Shown: positions 9,068 through 18,600 of the stretch, piece after piece
Numbering within the stretch: the first letter of the stretch is position 1
How the letters are laid out: each line of letters begins with the position of its first letter
Assembly: GCA_020073345.1 (NCBI GenBank)
Contig: JAIQFI010000006.1
Span: 1 to 64,000 of the forward strand
Direction of reading: 5' to 3'
DNA: 64,000 bases
Source: Terriglobia bacterium
GTDB taxonomy: Bacteria > Acidobacteriota > Terriglobia > Bryobacterales > Bryobacteraceae
Made by a program: the position numbers and the translations under genes
The notes under the pieces: model-generated
What the model was told of the DNA's origin: nothing
Databases searched by the model: none
What the model saw: the letters and a program-made list of their open reading frames with translations, nothing else

Positions 9068-9700
9068 ATGCCTAGCGTCCATGGGCGGCGCGACTTCGCG
9101 ATCATCGGGGAACTGATCGAGCCCAAGACACGGGTACTGGATCTGGGCTGCGGCGAGGGCGAGCTGCTGGCCTGGCTCAAGGAGCACAAGCAGGTGGACG
9201 GGCGCGGCGTCGAGATGGAAGGCGCGCGCGTGCAGAAGGCCATCGCGCGCGGAGCGTCGGTGTATCAAGGCGACCTGGAATCGGCGGTGGAGGATTATCC
9301 CGATCAGGCCTTCGACTACGTGGTGCTATCGCAGACGCTGCAAGAGACGCGGTATCCGCTGGCGGTGCTGCGAGGGATGCTGCGGGTCGGAAAACGCGCG
9401 ATCGTGGCTTTCCCGAATTTCGGGCACTATTCCGTGCGGCTGGCTTGGCTGTTGAGCGGGCGCGCTCCGCGGACAGACCGGTTCCCGTATGACTGGTACG
9501 ATTCACCGAACATCCACTTCCTGTCGGTGCTGGATTTCGAGGCGCTGGCGGAAACACAGGGATGGAAAGTGGAACGGCGCATTTGCGTCGCGGGGGAGCG
9601 GCAGGTGACGTGGCTGCCGAACCTGATGGCGGAGATCGCGGTGTTTGAAGTGTCGGCAGGAGCCGGGCTGAAGCCCCGGCCCATAGGGCACCCCGGCTAA
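9068..9700 (+). CDS. metW: Methionine biosynthesis protein MetW
   Basis: 210 residues with a class I methyltransferase-like fold: VLDLGCGEGELLAWL (SAM-binding motif I), then VVLSQTLQE and AIVAFPNFGHYSVR, diagnostic of MetW. MetW is known to associate with and activate MetX in several bacteria, although its own methyltransferase activity is uncertain. It follows metX by 5 bp. The last dozen codons (GAGLKPRPIGHPG) are encoded by a palindromic repeat rather than by family-conserved sequence, so the C-terminus appears to have been extended by a repeat insertion. Confidence 0.95.
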   Translation: MPSVHGRRDFAIIGELIEPKTRVLDLGCGEGELLAWLKEHKQVDGRGVEMEGARVQKAIARGASVYQGDLESAVEDYPDQAFDYVVLSQTLQETRYPLAVLRGMLRVGKRAIVAFPNFGHYSVRLAWLLSGRAPRTDRFPYDWYDSPNIHFLSVLDFEALAETQGWKVERRICVAGERQVTWLPNLMAEIAVFEVSAGAGLKPRPIGHPG

Positions 9701-9711
9701 AGCCCGCCCCC
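9661..9711. repeat. Double palindrome (REP-like) overlapping the metW 3' end
   Basis: Two related palindromic arms, CCGGGCTGAAGCCCCGG (9663-9679) and CCCCGGCTAAAGCCCG (9690-9705), flank CCCATAGGGCA. The element supplies the final codons and stop of metW and ends just before the rluD start at 9714. Its sequence resembles the GGNCTGNAGNCC elements elsewhere in the window. Confidence 0.55.
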
Positions 9712-9713
9712 CC

Positions 9714-10598
9714 ATGTTTTGTTTTACAGGTGAAACCGGAAAGCGGCTGGATCATTTTCTGCTTCTTCAAAAAGAGCTGACCGAATACAGCCGGTCGCGG
9801 ATTCAATCGTGGATTAAAGAAGGCCGCGTGCAGGTAAATGGCTCGGCGGCGAAAGCATCTCTCGTGCTGCGCGGGGGCGAGACGATCGAAGTTTCCCCGG
9901 CCGGGCTGCCGCCGCTCAAGGCCACTCCCGAAGATCTCCCGGTGGAGGTGCTGTACGAGGACGCGTCACTCATTGCCGTAAATAAGCCAAGTGGTCTCGC
10001 GGTGCACGCGGGCGCGGGATTGCATGAGGGGACGCTGGTCAACCGGCTGGTGCACCGGTTCGGAGCGCTCTCGCAACTGGGTGGCGAGATGCGGCCGGGA
10101 ATCGTGCACCGGCTGGACAAAGGCACCAGCGGCGTACTGCTGGTCGCGCGGACGGATGCGGCTCATCGGGCTCTGGCGGCGCAGTTCGCCGGACGGACGG
10201 TGGAGAAGGTTTATCTCGCGTTGGTGCACGGGAGAGTGCGCGCGGATTCGGGAAGGATCACAAAGCCGATCGCGCGAGACCCTGTCCGGCGGACGCGCAT
10301 GACGGCGCGGCTGGGATCTGGCCGCGAGGCGCTGACCGAGTATCGCGTGCGGAAGCGTTTCGACAAATTCACGTTCCTGGAGGTACGCATCGGGACGGGG
10401 CGGACGCACCAGATCCGGGTACATTTGTCGAGCATCGGGCATCCGGTGGCGGGGGATCGTGTATATGGTGCGCCGGCCGCGGAGAGACTGTTCCTGCATG
10501 CGTGGAGGATCGGGTTTATCAGCCCGGCAACGGGCGAAAAAGTGACCGTGGAGGCTCCGCTGGCGCCGGAGCTGGAAGCTTGGCTGGCGGGGCTATAA
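9714..10598 (+). CDS. rluD: RluA/RluD-family 23S rRNA pseudouridine synthase
   Basis: Isomerises uridine to pseudouridine in RNA; the RluD subgroup modifies helix 69 of 23S rRNA. 294 residues. An N-terminal S4 RNA-binding domain (about 8-70, RLDHFLL...SRSRIQSWIKEGRVQVNG) precedes the catalytic domain with HRLDKGTSGVLLVA, containing the catalytic Asp (about residue 140), and GRTHQIRVHL. The S4 domain favours RluD/RluC over RluA, but the exact target uridines cannot be assigned from sequence. Starts 13 bp after metW. Confidence 0.9.
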   Translation: MFCFTGETGKRLDHFLLLQKELTEYSRSRIQSWIKEGRVQVNGSAAKASLVLRGGETIEVSPAGLPPLKATPEDLPVEVLYEDASLIAVNKPSGLAVHAGAGLHEGTLVNRLVHRFGALSQLGGEMRPGIVHRLDKGTSGVLLVARTDAAHRALAAQFAGRTVEKVYLALVHGRVRADSGRITKPIARDPVRRTRMTARLGSGREALTEYRVRKRFDKFTFLEVRIGTGRTHQIRVHLSSIGHPVAGDRVYGAPAAERLFLHAWRIGFISPATGEKVTVEAPLAPELEAWLAGL

Positions 10599-10615
10599 TC
10601 CTAAGTGAGCCATTT

Positions 10616-11563
10616 ATGAAACGCGCCATTGTTGCCCTTGTGAGCGTTGCTTTAGTGTTTGGGCAGAACACCAAACAGAAGGCGGCGCCCAAGGCGGCCC
10701 CTTCGGCCGACGACCTGAGCCGGATCACGGTGGACGTGACACGCGTGAACCTGCTGTACACCGTGACGGACAAGAAGGGCCGGTTTGTGAGTAATCTGAC
10801 CAGGGACGATTTTGAGATTTTCGAAAACAAGAAGCCGCAGAAGATTCTGGAGTTCACGGCGGAGACCGATCTGCCCTTGCGGCTGGCGATCCTGATCGAC
10901 ACCAGCAACAGCATTCGCGAACGGTTCCGCTTCATCCAGGAAGCCGCCATCGGGTTCGTCACCACGGTGATGCGTCCGGGCAAGGATAGGGCGCTGGTGG
11001 TGAGTTTCGACACGTCGCCGGAGCTGGTGTCGGATCTGACCGACGACCAGGTTGCCGTCACCAAAGCGATCCGCGACCTGCGGCCGGGCGGGGGCACGGC
11101 TCTGTACGACGCGATCTTCTTTTCCTGCCGGGATGTGCTGATGAAAGATCAGCCGCGCGACAAGTTCCGCCGCGCGGTGGTGGTGCTGAGCGACGGTGAC
11201 GACAACCAGAGCCGGTGGACGCGCGAGCAGGCGCTCGAAATGGCGCACAAAGCCGACGCGGTGATCTACACCATCTCGACCAACATTACCCATCTCGAAA
11301 CCAGCGGCGACAAGGTGCTGAAGCGCTTCGCGGAGGAAACTGGCGGAATACCGTTCTTCCCCTTCAAGGCGGAGGATCTGGGGCAGTCGTTCGAGAACAT
11401 CGCCAACGAGCTGCGCCACCAGTACAACGTGTTTTACCGGCCGGAGCCGCTACGCACCGACGGACTGTATCATCCCGTGGACATTCGCGTGAAAGAGCGG
11501 AGAGAGCTTAGCGTGCGGGCTCGGCACGGGTACTACGCGCCAACACTTCCACTGGCGCCGTAA
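10616..11563 (+). CDS. Secreted VWFA-related domain protein
   Basis: 315 residues from ATG 10616; an upstream in-frame start would lie inside rluD and bury the signal peptide (MKRAIVALVSVALVFG). The von Willebrand factor A fold spans about 95-300. The MIDAS-type motif is DTSNS (about residue 105) and the strand motif VVLSDGDDNQS follows. An N-terminal beta-sandwich part (LLYTVTDKKGRFVSNLTRDDF) is the arrangement of the acidobacterial VWFA-related family. It ends in the family-typical RARHGYY. Probably an envelope adhesion or assembly factor; partner unknown. The 3' end overlaps the convergent paralogue by 56 bp. Confidence 0.85.
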   Translation: MKRAIVALVSVALVFGQNTKQKAAPKAAPSADDLSRITVDVTRVNLLYTVTDKKGRFVSNLTRDDFEIFENKKPQKILEFTAETDLPLRLAILIDTSNSIRERFRFIQEAAIGFVTTVMRPGKDRALVVSFDTSPELVSDLTDDQVAVTKAIRDLRPGGGTALYDAIFFSCRDVLMKDQPRDKFRRAVVVLSDGDDNQSRWTREQALEMAHKADAVIYTISTNITHLETSGDKVLKRFAEETGGIPFFPFKAEDLGQSFENIANELRHQYNVFYRPEPLRTDGLYHPVDIRVKERRELSVRARHGYYAPTLPLAP

Positions 11564-12479
11564 TCCGGGCCGTAGGGGTCGCATAATAACCGTTACGCGT
11601 GCGGACCGTGGGGCGGCCGAAGCCGGTAACGGTCACCTTGACTTGCCGGAACGTCCCATCCATAGCCTGATTGGAGGACGTGTACCCGAGAATGTATTGA
11701 TTCCGGATCTCATGGGCCACGCGCGGAGTGATCTCCTGAACATCGCTGATGCCCTTGGGGTAGTAGTCTTCGCCGCCCGAGGCATCCGTCAAGGCCTTCA
11801 GCGCCTTTTTGGCGGACCTCGCCTGACCTGCTTCTTCTTCATTCAACAGTCCAATGGCGTAGATCAGCACATCGCTGCTCTGCGCCTGGCGAAGAACCTG
11901 CTCCAGGGTGATATCGCTGGAATTGTCGTTGCCGTCGGTGATGACGACCAGGACTTTCTTGTCTTTCTTGCCGTTTCTCTTGACGTAATCGATGGACTTG
12001 CTCAGCGCGTCGCGCATGGCGGTGCCGCCGCGAGCCTCCATCCGTGCGAGCGCCGCCTGGAGCTTCTTGACGTCGTTGGTCAGCAGCTGATCGAAGCGCG
12101 TATCGTCGTTGAAATTGACGATGAAGACCTCATCGTCCGGATTGGATTGCTTCACCAGTTCCAGCGCGGCGGCGGCGACCGTGGCGCGCTTGCCGTTCAT
12201 GCTCCCGCTGTTGTCGACGATGATGCCCATGGAGACGGGGACGTCCTCGCGGCGAAACAACCGGATGGGCTGTTCCACTCCGTCCTCAAAGATCTTGAAG
12301 GCGGATTGGGGGACGTTGGTGACCAGCCGTCCGCTCTTGTCGAGGACACTGGCGTGAAGAAGCACCAACCGGGCATCGGCCCGGTAGAAGGGAACGTCAT
12401 CTTGCGGAGCAGCCTGGGCTTGTGCCAGCCGGGCGAGCCCGGCAAGGAGAAGGAACCCGAGATTGCGGGGGAGCAGCAA
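11508..12479 (-). CDS. Secreted VWFA-related domain protein (paralogue, antisense overlap)
   Basis: 323 residues starting at TTG 12479, four bases after the DUF488 stop; translation begins with the signal peptide MLLPRNLGFLLLAGLARLAQA. The VWA domain has a perfect MIDAS DNSGS (about residue 92), the MIDAS Thr region GGTAMRDAL and VVITDGNDNSSD. It ends with RTRNGYY plus 20 extra residues encoded antisense to the tail of the neighbouring VWFA gene. It is the last gene of the PQQ dehydrogenase operon. Start codon is not certain since no strong ribosome site is visible; translational coupling is likely. Confidence 0.82.
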   Translation of the reverse strand: MLLPRNLGFLLLAGLARLAQAQAAPQDDVPFYRADARLVLLHASVLDKSGRLVTNVPQSAFKIFEDGVEQPIRLFRREDVPVSMGIIVDNSGSMNGKRATVAAAALELVKQSNPDDEVFIVNFNDDTRFDQLLTNDVKKLQAALARMEARGGTAMRDALSKSIDYVKRNGKKDKKVLVVITDGNDNSSDITLEQVLRQAQSSDVLIYAIGLLNEEEAGQARSAKKALKALTDASGGEDYYPKGISDVQEITPRVAHEIRNQYILGYTSSNQAMDGTFRQVKVTVTGFGRPTVRTRNGYYATPTARITAPVEVLARSTRAEPAR

Positions 12480-12483
12480 CTGC

Positions 12484-13023
12484 TTAGAGTTTAGCAGGAG
12501 CGGTCAAGGGGAGCCCGGGATAGGTAACCGATTCTCCTTCGACTCGTGCAAAGGGCGTATAGGTGTGGGTTTTGCGACTGGTGGCGCTAAGGATGTGCTC
12601 GACGCCGATTCCGCGCGCCGCCAGGGCGTCGGCGATGAGCGAACGGTGGCACCGCCAGGGGACGGCTTCCGCGCACATGATCACCGTAGGACTGGTGGCG
12701 GCGAGCTCGATGAGCTTAGCCAGGTTTTCACCAAACGCGGCGGTCTGCATGTAATCCGCGTAGCCGCGAAAGCTCGCGTTCTTCCAGCCTATGTTGATGG
12801 AATCCTTGCGCGCATGCCGGAGTCCTCCGAGTCCAGGCAGGTGCAGGTACCGGATTCCGTGTTGTTCCAATGAGACAGCGAGTTGATCCTGGCCGAACTG
12901 AGGATTCCTGCGCGACTTGGGAATGGTGCGGACGTCGACGAGCTGTTGAACACCGTGCGCTCGGAGCATTTCGAGAAACTTCTCGACGGGGAGCGTGGAG
13001 TGGCCGATGGTGAAGATCGTCAG
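12484..13023 (-). CDS. DUF488 family protein (probable CTG start)
   Basis: Function unknown; DUF488 proteins have been linked to RNA/nucleotide-type folds but no reaction is established. The family motif TIGHST is encoded at about 12990-13015, upstream of the first ATG (12969). The only start-like codon between the in-frame stop and this motif is CTG at 13023, which overlaps the cytochrome stop (CTGA). Starting there gives 179 residues: LTIFTIGHSTLPVEKF, then VDVRTIPKSRRNPQF, GLGGLR and CAEAVPWRCHRSLIAD. The complete motif set shows the N-terminus belongs to the gene. Coupled to the cytochrome upstream and VWFA gene downstream. Confidence 0.85.
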   Translation of the reverse strand: MTIFTIGHSTLPVEKFLEMLRAHGVQQLVDVRTIPKSRRNPQFGQDQLAVSLEQHGIRYLHLPGLGGLRHARKDSINIGWKNASFRGYADYMQTAAFGENLAKLIELAATSPTVIMCAEAVPWRCHRSLIADALAARGIGVEHILSATSRKTHTYTPFARVEGESVTYPGLPLTAPAKL

Positions 13024-13769
13024 AGCTTTACTACCGCGCGGAGATACGTGAGAATCGCGGCCAACTCCGCATCGCTATAGGCGCTGATCACGGAAGCGTG
13101 GCGCCAAGTGCTGCCGTCGCGGGTTTGAATGGACGCGGAGGCTTCGGTCCGTAGCACGGGCGGCGGCGTGGTGAGATCGTAGAAAATCACGGCGTTGGCC
13201 TTCTTACTAACCACGAGAGCGGGCATGGACTCCGCGCCCAGGGTGGCGGTGGAAACCTGCGGAGTCGCCAAAATCTTCAACGCCGCCACGTCGGCGGGAA
13301 CTTTCGCGATGGGCGTCGCGACGGGGATGCCAAGGCCTCCGATCTCATGGCACGTCGAGCAACGTCCGAAGCCGCGGACGGCGTCGGAGAACAGAGTTCG
13401 GCCGCGGGCAGCGTCGGCTGTGAGTTTAGCCGCGGCAGGGACGGGAGGCCCGCCACTACCTGCGATGGTCGGACTCGCGATGCCGTTGAGCGATGCCACG
13501 TAGGCCACAACTGCTGTCAGGTCAGCGCGAGAAAGCGTGGTCGCGAACGCCGGCATCGCGGTGCCGGGAATGCCGCGCGCGACGGTGCCGCCGATGAATT
13601 CTTGATCGAATCCACGCGCGGCCAGGCGGGGCGCGCCCCCGTTGGTCCCACGAGCTCCGTGGCAGTATCCGGTGGCGCAGGATTTGCTGAAGACGGCTTC
13701 GCCCTGCTTGCCTAGGTCCTGGGCGGGGGTAAGCGTGGTTATGGCGAGCAAAAGCAAAGCGTACTTCAT
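13020..13769 (-). CDS. Periplasmic dihaem cytochrome c
   Basis: 249 residues with signal peptide MKYALLLLAITTLTPAQ. The first haem region is SCATGYCHGARG, a CX4CH arrangement rather than the normal CXXCH, and has a downstream Met candidate (GTAMPAF). The second haem site is canonical (CSTCHEIGG, about residue 130). ATG 13769 overlaps the stop of the PQQ dehydrogenase (ATGA), so it is almost certainly co-translated with it and is the likely electron acceptor for PQQH2. The C-terminal 100 residues form a separate domain (SMPALVVSKKANAVIFYDLT...), probably a partner-binding module. Confidence 0.88.
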   Translation of the reverse strand: MKYALLLLAITTLTPAQDLGKQGEAVFSKSCATGYCHGARGTNGGAPRLAARGFDQEFIGGTVARGIPGTAMPAFATTLSRADLTAVVAYVASLNGIASPTIAGSGGPPVPAAAKLTADAARGRTLFSDAVRGFGRCSTCHEIGGLGIPVATPIAKVPADVAALKILATPQVSTATLGAESMPALVVSKKANAVIFYDLTTPPPVLRTEASASIQTRDGSTWRHASVISAYSDAELAAILTYLRAVVKL

Positions 13770-15457
13770 CGCGATCCCTCCGGCAAGGCGAATACGACCA
13801 AGGTGGACCCGGCGCGGAAGTTTTCTTCGGGGAACAATCCGACTGCCGCGCCGCCGACCAAGGACTGCTGAAATCCGGTGGTCACCGCGATGTATTGCCG
13901 GCCGTTGACCGAGTACGAAATCGACCCTCCGCGGTGCCCGGCGCCGGCCTGGAAGCTCCACAGCTTGTTTCCGGTCCGCGCATCCAGCGCGAAGAAGTTG
14001 CCCTCGGGATCGCCGGTGAATACCAGATCGCCGGCGGTGGCGAGCACAGACGAAAGCAGAACGAACTTGTAGGGCATGCTCCAGACACGTTTTCCGGTGA
14101 CGGGATCCCAGGCGTCCACATGACTGTAGGTGGTGCGGTTGGGCGGGAGCTTCATGGGGAAATCGCCATTCATGAAGAAGCGGCCCTCGGTGGGCTTGGT
14201 GTCGTTGGGCGTGATGTCGGTACAGATTTCGTTGGTGGGCGTGTAGAGGAATCCGGTACGCGGCGAGTAGGCCATGGAGTTCCAGCTCTTGGCGCCGGCC
14301 GCGCTGGGACAGAAGTTTTTCGTCTTGCCCATCTCGGGCTCGTTGCGTCCGACCAGCTTGCCGTCCTCGGTGACGCCGGAGATCCAGTTGGAAAGCTCGG
14401 GCACGTTGAACGAGCTGAGAAATTCTCCGGTGACGCGGTCGAACACGAAGGTCAGGCCGCTCTTGTTCATGTGCACCAGCAGCTTGCGCATCTGGCCGCG
14501 GGACCCATTACCAACGACGCGATCCATCAGGAGAACTTCATAGGAAGAATCGAAATCCCACACGTCGTCGGGGACTTCCTGGAAATACCAGCGCAGTTTG
14601 CCGGTGTCGGCATCGAGCGCGACCATGCTCGCCGTGTAAAGGTTCACATCCTTGGACTTACTGGTGCCTGCGGCGACGCGATCGGCATCGTAGAAATCGG
14701 CCGCGGCGTTGCCGGTACCCCAGTAGATCAGGTTGAGGTCGGGATCGAAGGAGCCGGTGAGCCAGGGGGCTCCACCGCCGAAACGCCAGCTGTCGCCTTT
14801 CCAAGTTTCATTGCCTTTCTCGCCGGGACCGGGTACGACGTACCAGCGCCAGGCGGCGCGTCCCGTTTTCGTATAGAACGCGGTGAGATAACCGCGATGG
14901 GCCTGATCGCCGCCGTTGCCGCCGACGATCACCTTGTCCTTGACGATGAGCGGCGCTCCGGTAATGTTGCATCCGCACTGCTTGGGATCGTCGACGCTGA
15001 CTTTCCAGACTTCGTGGCCGGTTTTCTGATCGAGCGCGACGACGAAATTGTCTTTGGTGCCGAAGATGACTTTGCCGTCGCCGACGGCGACTCCGCGATT
15101 CTGGATGAAATCGGAATGGCTGCCGGCGATGCCGGGGCGAGGCGTGGGATAGCGGTACTGCCAGATCACGGTCCCTTTGGCCGCGTCGAGCGCGAAGACA
15201 CGCGCGCCGGCGGAGATCAGGTACATGACGCCATCGACAACGATGGGCGTCGAGCCGAGATTCTCGGTGTAGTCGCCGGTCTGGAAAATCCAGGCGGGGA
15301 GGAGATTTTTGACGTTCGACGTGTTGACCTGGTCGAGCGCGCTGTAGCGCCAGGAGAACTGGGTGCCACCGTAGTGGGGCCAGTCGGCACGGGTGACGGC
15401 GGCGTCCTGAGCGGAGAGGGGCAGCAGGACCAAGGGGAGGAAGGCTAGAGTTCGCAT
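13766..15457 (-). CDS. PQQ-dependent alcohol dehydrogenase-like quinoprotein
   Basis: Periplasmic quinoprotein oxidising an alcohol or similar substrate and passing electrons to the following cytochrome. 563 residues, signal peptide MRTLAFLPLVLLPLSA, then eight beta-propeller blades with repeated W-motifs (for example ALDAAKGTVIWQYRY, ALDQKTGHEVWK, ALDARTGNKLWSFQ). The catalytic-site motif is VWDFDSSYE: the Asp two positions after the catalytic Asp is the residue that marks lanthanide-using XoxF-type enzymes, whereas calcium MxaF enzymes have Ala. The vicinal Cys-Cys before NRG in classic enzymes is missing (SHSDFIQNRG). The metal-ligand Glu position appears as Asp (GNGGDQAHRG). Substrate unassigned. 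Confidence 0.88.
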   Translation of the reverse strand: MRTLAFLPLVLLPLSAQDAAVTRADWPHYGGTQFSWRYSALDQVNTSNVKNLLPAWIFQTGDYTENLGSTPIVVDGVMYLISAGARVFALDAAKGTVIWQYRYPTPRPGIAGSHSDFIQNRGVAVGDGKVIFGTKDNFVVALDQKTGHEVWKVSVDDPKQCGCNITGAPLIVKDKVIVGGNGGDQAHRGYLTAFYTKTGRAAWRWYVVPGPGEKGNETWKGDSWRFGGGAPWLTGSFDPDLNLIYWGTGNAAADFYDADRVAAGTSKSKDVNLYTASMVALDADTGKLRWYFQEVPDDVWDFDSSYEVLLMDRVVGNGSRGQMRKLLVHMNKSGLTFVFDRVTGEFLSSFNVPELSNWISGVTEDGKLVGRNEPEMGKTKNFCPSAAGAKSWNSMAYSPRTGFLYTPTNEICTDITPNDTKPTEGRFFMNGDFPMKLPPNRTTYSHVDAWDPVTGKRVWSMPYKFVLLSSVLATAGDLVFTGDPEGNFFALDARTGNKLWSFQAGAGHRGGSISYSVNGRQYIAVTTGFQQSLVGGAAVGLFPEENFRAGSTLVVFALPEGSR

Positions 15458-15572
15458 CGCTCTATATCATACTTGGCAGACGGGCAGTTCGCTGCCCCGA
15501 GATATCCGGCAGAAGTAGCTGGAGCCCTGCCGCGTGACGGTAGGGGCTTAAGGAAATTTTCCAACAACCCGC

Positions 15573-15601
15573 TTGACTTCACGATACCCGAAGAGTACGA
15601 T
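15573..15601 (+). promoter_or_regulatory. Sigma-70-like promoter upstream of outer-membrane receptor
   Basis: TTGACT (15573-15578) and TACGAT (15596-15601) are separated by 17 bp, about 57 bp before the receptor start. Placement in the 200-bp intergenic gap and good consensus match support it. Confidence 0.6.
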
Positions 15602-15658
15602 CCCAGGACAATAGATAGGCGTTCCAGGTTAATTCAATGCTATTGATTTGGAAGGGCG

Positions 15659-18600
15659 ATGGTCATGCGTATATTCGTAGCATTAAACTGTTTGATTCTT
15701 CTGGCGGTAGTGGCCTTCGCGCAGGTTGGCAGCAACATCACCGGCACCGTTACCGACTCAACGGGCGCGGTGGTCCCCAATGCTCCGCTTCAAGTCAAGA
15801 ACTCGGACACCGGCGCGGTATTCGCGGGTGGAACATCCGCCACCGGCAACTACGTGATTATTGTTCCGCCGGGTACCTACGAACTCACAGTGAAACAGCC
15901 AGGTTTCAAGCAGGTCACCCAAAAGAATTTGATTGTTGGCGCGGAAACCAGCGTTCGGCAAGATATCAAGCTGGAAGTAGGCGGCGTAACGGAAGTGATC
16001 GAGATCACGGACGCCTCTCCGCTGCTCAAGACCGAGAGCGCCGACGTCAGTCATAACTTTACCGTCGACAGGGTCGACAATCTCCCGGTGCTGACGGTCG
16101 GCACGGGCACCGGCTTTGGCGCTATCCGCAACCCCCTCCAGGCGGTGACTCTTCTGCCCGGCATGCAATTCCAGCAGGACTTCATACTCCGCGTAAACGG
16201 CCTGCCCAATAACAGCGAATCGATTCGCGTCGAGGGCCAGGACGCCACCAACGGCCTGTATCGCGGGCAAACGGGCATCATCCAGCAGGGCGTAGAAGCG
16301 ATCCAGGAAGTGGCCGTCCAGACCAGCAACTATGCGGCTGAGTTCGGCCAGGCGGCGGGCGGATATTTCAACTTCACCATGAAGTCAGGCACCAACCAAT
16401 TCCATGGAAGCGCCTACGACTACTTCGTCAATGAAATGCTCAACGCCGGACTCCCCTACACCAACGGGGGTACCTCCGACAGTAAACGATGCTACAGCGC
16501 GACTCCCGGCGCTACGGCTGTTACCGCTGCGAATCCTACTGGATCCGTCTGCACCAGCGGCAACCATGTCGTGAACAAGCAGCGCCGTAACGACTACGGC
16601 TTCACCTTCGGCGGCCCCGTCAAGATTCCGAAAGTCTATGACGGTCACGACAAGACTTTCTTCTTCTTTAACTTTGAACAGTTCCGCGAAAACCAAGGTT
16701 TCAACACCAGTACGTTTACCGTTCCGACTCCAGCCTATCGGTCCGGCGACTTCTCTACCGCCCAACAGGTCTGCCCGACTCCCCTCCCAGCTTCCTCCGC
16801 TGCCGCCTGTCCAGGCGGCGCCGGTTCGGGACAATTTCTGACGCAAGGCGGCAAACTCTTGAAAGATTCGCTGGGCCGTAATATTCCGCAATTTGGCGTA
16901 TACGATCCCGCAACCAGCCGTATCGGGCCGGACGGTCTTCCCATCCGCGATCCTTACACGAACAATAAGATACCGTTGACCTCCATGGATCCGATCGCCC
17001 TCGCGGTCCAGAACTACCTTCCTCTGCCGAACAATCCGAATCCCAAACTACTGACCAACAACTACAGTGTGCCGTTCTACACCTCCTATAAACACACCAC
17101 CAATCCATCCATCAAGATCGACCACTCGATCAGTTCCAAGATAAAGGTATCCGGGTATTGGTCCCTGCAGTCGACCGACCAGCCCAACCACAATGGTCTC
17201 AATGAGGTTTTTACGGGCGTTGTCCCCACCGACAACCGATCCACCACGGCCCGCTTCAATTACGATCAAACGCTGAAGCCCACGTTGCTGCTGCACCTAG
17301 GCGTAGGTTATCTCTATACCCATTCCCCATCGACTCCGCAGAGTTTTGATCTAAGCACACTCAATCCACCCGCGGGGACGATTTCCAGCGGAAGCGACGG
17401 CAAGGGCTTGCAGGGGTTTTACACCAATATATTTCCGAATTTCACCGGTCTGTCGGCAATCGGAGGCACTGGCGGTAACAGTATGTCGATAGGCTCGGGC
17501 ACCGACAACGTGCTGTATGACGAGAAACCCACGGGGAACGCCACTTTGACCTGGGTCAAGAATAACCACACCTTCAAGTTCGGCGGAGAACTGCAGATGG
17601 AAGGTCTGATCGGCGTCCTATACACCCATGGGAACGGTAACTTCACCATCTCCCCTCGAGAGACCAGCAGCCAGTGGGAGGGTGTCCAATCAGGCGTGAA
17701 CAGTAACAGTGGATTCGGCTATGCCAGCTTCCTCTTGGGTCAAGTCGACGCCTTTACAGTGCAACCGAACGCGGACGAGAGGCTGGGCAACCATGCCATC
17801 GGGCTGTTCGGCCAGGACACTTGGAAGGTGACTCGCAAGCTGACGCTGGATTACGGTATCCGCTACGATTACCAGACTCCGTTGAGGGAGCAATACGGCC
17901 GCCTGCAGATGGCGAACTTTAACAACATCAACACGGTTGTTGGCCGGCGGGGCACAGTGCAATATGAAGGCTATAACAAGGACGGTGTGACCGGACGCTG
18001 TAACTGCACCTTCCAGCAGACTTATCCCTGGGCAATCGGACCGCGGCTCGGAGTCGCTTATCAGATCAATACGAAGACAGTCCTGCGGGTGGGCGGCGCG
18101 GTCAGCTACGGGACCACGGCCAACAGTTCGTTTGTTTCGATAAACGCGGCCGACTTCTATACATTCAATGCCCCTGGATACGGCCTGCCCGCTATCCAAA
18201 ATCTGAAGAATGGAAATCCATATGGGCCGGGGAATCCCTTTGGCAATCCCACTCTTAGCTGGCCGAACTTCGACCCGAGCAAATATCCGACCAGGACGGT
18301 TTGTCCGGGCACCCTCAATGCGACTTGCTACAATCCCCAGAGTCCCTTCATCATTTTGGACGAGGACGGTCGTCCGCCGCGAATCTTCACATTCAGCATC
18401 GGCTTGCAGCGTGAGGTCACACGCAACGTAGTGGTTGATGTCAGCTACGTGGGGAATCGCGGAGTATGGTTTAGCGCACCGGGGTTGAGCGTAACCGACA
18501 CGAACGGCCTGGACATTACGGATGTGGCCAAGTTCGGCGGTTCTAACCCTCTCAACATTAACAGTACGGCCGACGGACAACTCCTACTTTCACCCATCAA

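Noticed and set aside
13895-15448. 517-codon plus-strand open frame
   Set aside because: Antisense to the PQQ dehydrogenase; composition is Gly/Asp/Val-rich with no domain, typical of a shadow frame in high-GC DNA.
15502-15552. Fifth copy of the palindromic element
   Set aside because: TAGCTGGAGCCCTGCC resembles it but lacks a matching second arm; too weak to list.
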